Shown here in pieces: positions 6,127-8,220 of a stretch of DNA of 8,220 bases. Source of the stretch: JAYFNU01 sp964458545 (lineage in GTDB: Bacteria > Bacillota > Clostridia > Oscillospirales > Ruminococcaceae); the NCBI GenBank assembly GCA_964458545.1, contig CAYWJF010000068.1, positions 1-8,220 on the forward strand, in the 5' to 3' direction. Position 1 is the stretch's first letter. Each line of letters opens with the position of its first letter. The position numbers were made by a program, and so were the translations under genes. The notes beneath the pieces are model-generated. The model was not told the DNA's origin and ran no database searches. It was given only the letters and a program-made list of their open reading frames with translations.

Positions 6127-7116
6127 ATGGCTTACAGCGAACAGGCGAAGCGGCACGCCGCCGACATACTTGAACGAAGGCGCGCGGAGGGTTCACTAAG
6201 CTTTGCGGCGGCGCGTGAGGAAGCGTTCGGGCGGGTTCCCGAGCTGCTTTCGCTTGAAGCAAAGGCGGCGGAGATAAGCGTAAGCGCGGCTAAAGCTATG
6301 ATGGCGAGCGGCGGCGACGACGCAAAAAGGGCGCTTGACGCACAGCTAAACGAAATAGGCGAAAAACAGCGTATGCTTCTCACGAAGCACGGGCTTTCTC
6401 CCGACGCGCTTCGCCGAGGCTATTTTTGCGAAAGCTGCCGCGATACTGGCAGAACGCCCGACGGGAAGCTTTGTGCCTGCGCCGAAAAGCTTATGCGGGA
6501 TTACTCCTTTTCAGAAATAAAAAAGGTCTCGCCGCTGGAGCTTTCCAGCTTCGACAGCTTTTCGCTAAACTACTATTCGACGCAAAAGGACGACAGCTTC
6601 GGCAACTCGCCGAGAGCAGAGATGACAAAAAATCTAAAGGCTTGCAAGGAGTTCGCCGAGCGGTTTCCCGACTGTCCGAGAAGCCTGCTTCTTTTAGGCG
6701 ACGCGGGACTCGGAAAAACCCACCTTGCGCTTAGTATCGCAAAGCGGGTAACCGAGCGCGGATACGATACGATTTACTGCGGCGCGGCGTCTATTCTTCG
6801 GAAGATAGAAACCGAATACTTTGAGGAGCACCGCGAAACCGCCACCCTTGATAGCCTTAAGAGCGCCTCACTTTTAATATTCGACGACCTCGGCGCGGAG
6901 TTCAACAGCGCATATGTAAAGGTGGCGCTTTACGACCTCATTGATTCGCGCATTATTGCGAAAAAGCCCACCGTTTTCACTACAAATTTTGTGCGTCAGG
7001 ACGCGTTAAACGCCCGCTATGGAGAGAAGATAACCTCGCGGCTTCTCGGTTGCTGTACGCTTCTTCCCTTTTACGGCGAGGATATAAGAATTATGAGAGG
7101 CGGCGAAGAACTATGA
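6127..7116 (+). CDS. DnaI/DnaC-type AAA+ helicase loader
   Basis: A 329-residue ATPase that would load the replicative helicase onto DNA. The N-terminal half is mostly helical, followed by a cysteine cluster CESC ... CAC (C101, C104, C116, C118) that probably binds zinc, as in N-terminal domains of DnaI-like loaders. The AAA+ domain has Walker A GDAGLGKT (191-198), Walker B LLIFDDLGAE (D253, D254), sensor-1 FTTNF (284-288) and the arginine-finger segment ITSRL (R305). ATG 6127 is chosen for the ribosome binding site AAGGAG (6115-6120) 6 bases upstream; that site overlaps the TAA of the DnaD-domain gene. An earlier in-frame codon at 6097 would overlap the upstream gene. IstB-like transposition proteins share the fold, but the DnaD-domain neighbour and lack of a transposase argue for replication. 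Confidence 0.93.
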   Translation: MAYSEQAKRHAADILERRRAEGSLSFAAAREEAFGRVPELLSLEAKAAEISVSAAKAMMASGGDDAKRALDAQLNEIGEKQRMLLTKHGLSPDALRRGYFCESCRDTGRTPDGKLCACAEKLMRDYSFSEIKKVSPLELSSFDSFSLNYYSTQKDDSFGNSPRAEMTKNLKACKEFAERFPDCPRSLLLLGDAGLGKTHLALSIAKRVTERGYDTIYCGAASILRKIETEYFEEHRETATLDSLKSASLLIFDDLGAEFNSAYVKVALYDLIDSRIIAKKPTVFTTNFVRQDALNARYGEKITSRLLGCCTLLPFYGEDIRIMRGGEEL

Positions 7117-7472
7117 AATACGACTGGACTGACGAGTATTTTTTATCCTTAAAGGGCGCGAGCAAAGATTTTAAGGCTGAGTGGAACTGGACGCGGTATT
7201 TAATCCGCGATAAGATGTTCGGGGCTCTCTGCTTCGACGGCGAAAAGCCCGTTTACCTCACCCTTAAGTGCGAGCCTACCGAGGCGGAATTTCTGCGTGC
7301 GCAGTACAACGACATTATCGCGGGCTACTATATGAACAAGACCCATTGGATTTCTATAAAGGTGGACGGAAGCGTTCCGAACGAGCTGGTAAAGGACTTA
7401 ATTCTTAAATCCTACACGCTGGTGCTTTCGGGCTTTTCCAAAAAAGCGCAGGCGGAGATTGCGGGCGCTTGA
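7113..7472 (+). CDS. MmcQ/YjbR-family protein
   Basis: A 119-residue protein of the MmcQ/YjbR family, small alpha/beta proteins with a CyaY-like fold often labelled DNA-binding; their cellular role is poorly known. Family hallmarks seen: KYDWTDEYFLS at the N-terminus, WNWTRYLIRDKMF (24-36), LTLKCEP (49-55), IIAGYYMNKTHW (68-79) and LVLSGFSKK (103-111). Length is typical. The ATG at 7113 overlaps the loader's TGA as ATGA, so translation is probably coupled; the upstream purine-rich GAGAGGCGGCGAAG is only a modest ribosome binding site. A longer in-frame start at 7050 lies wholly inside the loader and adds residues unlike the family. Being last in a replication operon hints at a link to DNA, but that is inference. 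Confidence 0.93.
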   Translation: MKYDWTDEYFLSLKGASKDFKAEWNWTRYLIRDKMFGALCFDGEKPVYLTLKCEPTEAEFLRAQYNDIIAGYYMNKTHWISIKVDGSVPNELVKDLILKSYTLVLSGFSKKAQAEIAGA

Positions 7473-7506
7473 AGCAAAAAAGCAAAGCTAATCCTATGAA
7501 ATTTAT

Positions 7507-7534
7507 AAGGTCCTCGGCATATGCCGAGGACCTT
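7507..7534. terminator. 28-bp perfect palindrome, bidirectional terminator between convergent genes
   Basis: Each arm is 14 bases (AAGGTCCTCGGCAT and its complement) meeting at 7520/7521. It starts 34 bases after the MmcQ stop and ends 23 bases before the DUF6054 stop. T-rich sequence follows on the plus side (CTTTACATTTAACTGCG, then TTTTTATTTTT to 7559). It most likely ends transcription from both sides. Confidence 0.75.
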
Positions 7535-7557
7535 TACATTTAACTGCGTTTTTATTT

Positions 7558-7884
7558 TTACAACAGCTCCTTTATCTTATCAAGGAAAGCCTCTTCACCG
7601 AGGGTGTTAAGCTTAAAGAATATGGCTTGACTTCCGCCAGACGTAATAGCGGAAAGGTTAACCGTGCCGTTTGCTCCCTCAAAGAGGGTAACGGATAGAC
7701 TGACTCTGTTTTCGCCCAAAATGCTGTACCGCTCAAACACTCGGACGCTACAGCGTGAGCGTCCGTCGGTAAAGTCGCTCGAATCCTCAAGGGACGCCGA
7801 AGCGCTGCCTTTTAGTATTCCTTCTTCAATTCTACTAAGCGCCGAATCAAAATCATAGCCTAAGGTCATTTCAAGCTTTGCCAT
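7558..7884 (-). CDS. DUF6054-family protein
   Basis: A 108-residue soluble protein with no signal peptide or membrane segment. I recognise the DUF6054 pattern: SASLEDSSDF (29-38), CSVRVFERYS (45-54), ENRVSLSVTLF (58-68), SAITSGGSQA (78-87) and FKLNTLGEEAFL (90-101). These are small clostridial proteins of unknown function. The central strand-rich segment after an N-terminal helix suggests a compact alpha/beta fold. ATG 7884 is supported by AAGGGGA (about 7890-7896) upstream. It is convergent with the replication operon and seems to be a single-gene unit. A -10-like TATACT (rc of 7930-7935) lies upstream but no -35 partner is visible. The family name comes from memory of the motif pattern. Confidence 0.82.
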   Translation of the reverse strand: MAKLEMTLGYDFDSALSRIEEGILKGSASASLEDSSDFTDGRSRCSVRVFERYSILGENRVSLSVTLFEGANGTVNLSAITSGGSQAIFFKLNTLGEEAFLDKIKELL

Positions 7885-7943
7885 TATTTATCCCCTTATA
7901 TGTATTGTTGGTTGCGCTACGCTAAACACAGTATAACTATTTG

Positions 7944-8027
7944 TTCATCTTCTCTCCCGCGCTCAACAGCGCATAGCGAGAGGCTGAAAGGTTGATACCG
8001 CCGAGGCGGAGAGTAGCTCTTTATCCC
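7944..8027 (-). repeat. 84-base tandem repeat, unit 1
   Basis: One of two exact-period 84-base units (TTCATCTTCTCTCC... to CTCTTTATCCC). On the minus strand it reads, in the same frame as the gene at the right edge, RATLRL then GGINLSASRYALLSAGEKM, and runs to a TAG at 7937-7939. Within it, GCGCTcaacAGCGC and CCGCCgaGGCGG could form small hairpins. Confidence 0.85.
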
Positions 8028-8111
8028 TTCATCTTCTCTCCTGCGCTCAACAGCGCATAGCGAGAGGCAGTTAGATTTATTCCGCCGAGGCGGAGAGTGG
8101 CTCTTTATCCC
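8028..8111 (-). repeat. 84-base tandem repeat, unit 2
   Basis: Same length and frame as unit 1; on the minus strand it reads RATLRL, GGINLTASRYALLSAGEKM, KG and a TAA at 8021-8023. It differs from unit 1 at nine bases: eight are third codon positions, and one is the first position of a Ser/Thr codon. Confidence 0.85.
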
Positions 8112-8220
8112 TTCATCTTCTCTCCTGCGCTCAACAGCGCGTAGCGAGAAGCTGAAAGGTTGATGCCGCCTTGGAGATAAACCCTAAACGGCTCCCTCAT
8201 CGGCGCGTCGCAGGAAAGCT
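8105..8220 (-). CDS. 3' end of an unrecognised protein-coding gene (5' part beyond the right edge)
   Basis: An open frame from the right edge to TAA 8105-8107 gives 37 residues, ending FRVYLQGGINLSASRYALL and then SAGEKMKG. I do not recognise the family. Support for coding comes from the two downstream copies of its last 22 codons (the 84-base units), in which nearly all base differences are synonymous in this frame. A start inside the window (ATG at 8200-8202) would make only a 31-residue peptide and has no clear ribosome binding site, so a longer gene beyond the edge is more likely. The last codons GGA GAG AAG ATG also look like a ribosome binding site plus start, resembling the loader's GGAGAGAAGG-ATG. 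Confidence 0.5.
   Translation of the reverse strand, partial: LSCDAPMREPFRVYLQGGINLSASRYALLSAGEKMKG

Noticed and set aside
6127..7116. IstB-type transposition helper
   Set aside because: The same fold, but the DnaD-domain gene upstream, the Cys cluster and the lack of a transposase favour a helicase loader.
7944..8170. CRISPR array
   Set aside because: The units are 84 bases with no spacer structure, almost the whole unit is conserved, and no cas gene is present.
7944..8170. Diversity-generating retroelement template and variable repeat
   Set aside because: Differences are not limited to template adenines and are nearly all synonymous, the opposite of the expected pattern; no reverse transcriptase is in the window.

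Overview
The window looks like chromosomal DNA from an uncultured Clostridia-type Bacillota (Gram-positive, roughly 50% GC), probably a metagenome assembly because it contains a block of exactly 100 N (4523-4622). Supporting signs are strong GGAG-type ribosome binding sites, a class B sortase, a DnaD-domain/DnaI-type helicase-loading pair, a TSCPD small protein and a DUF6054-like protein. No plasmid, phage or defence gene is visible.

Left part (1-4426), all on the minus strand. A Clp ATPase gene runs off the left edge (start at 2218). Upstream of it is an intergenic stretch with nested dyads over the clp ribosome binding site and a terminator for the preceding pair: a PHP-domain phosphoesterase and a small TSCPD protein, one base apart. 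Further upstream is a class B sortase gene with its own near-consensus promoter. The sortase terminator overlaps the promoter of the PHP pair.

Middle (4427-5186). A gene-free stretch is made of modular intergenic repeats around the assembly gap. A tRNA-Gly(CCC) gene follows on the minus strand, with an encoded CCA, a consensus promoter and a terminator that sits inside one repeat copy. The tRNA has C where the nearly universal T55 is expected. Divergent from it, a TTGACA promoter drives the replication operon.

Right part (5187-8220). The plus-strand operon is DnaD-domain protein, DnaI/DnaC-type AAA+ helicase loader, and MmcQ/YjbR-family protein, joined by a stop overlapping a ribosome binding site and by an ATGA overlap. 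It ends at a 28-bp perfect palindrome that separates it from a convergent DUF6054-like gene. The right edge holds the 3' end of an unrecognised minus-strand gene. The 66 bases before its stop are repeated downstream inside two 84-base tandem units, and the differences between copies fall almost only at third codon positions.

The genes are mostly ordinary housekeeping functions (proteolysis, cell-surface anchoring, replication initiation). I do not see a clear new multi-gene system. The points most worth following are the codon-periodic 84-base repeats, the C55 tRNA, the Clp ATPase with almost no middle domain, and the dyads in the clp leader.
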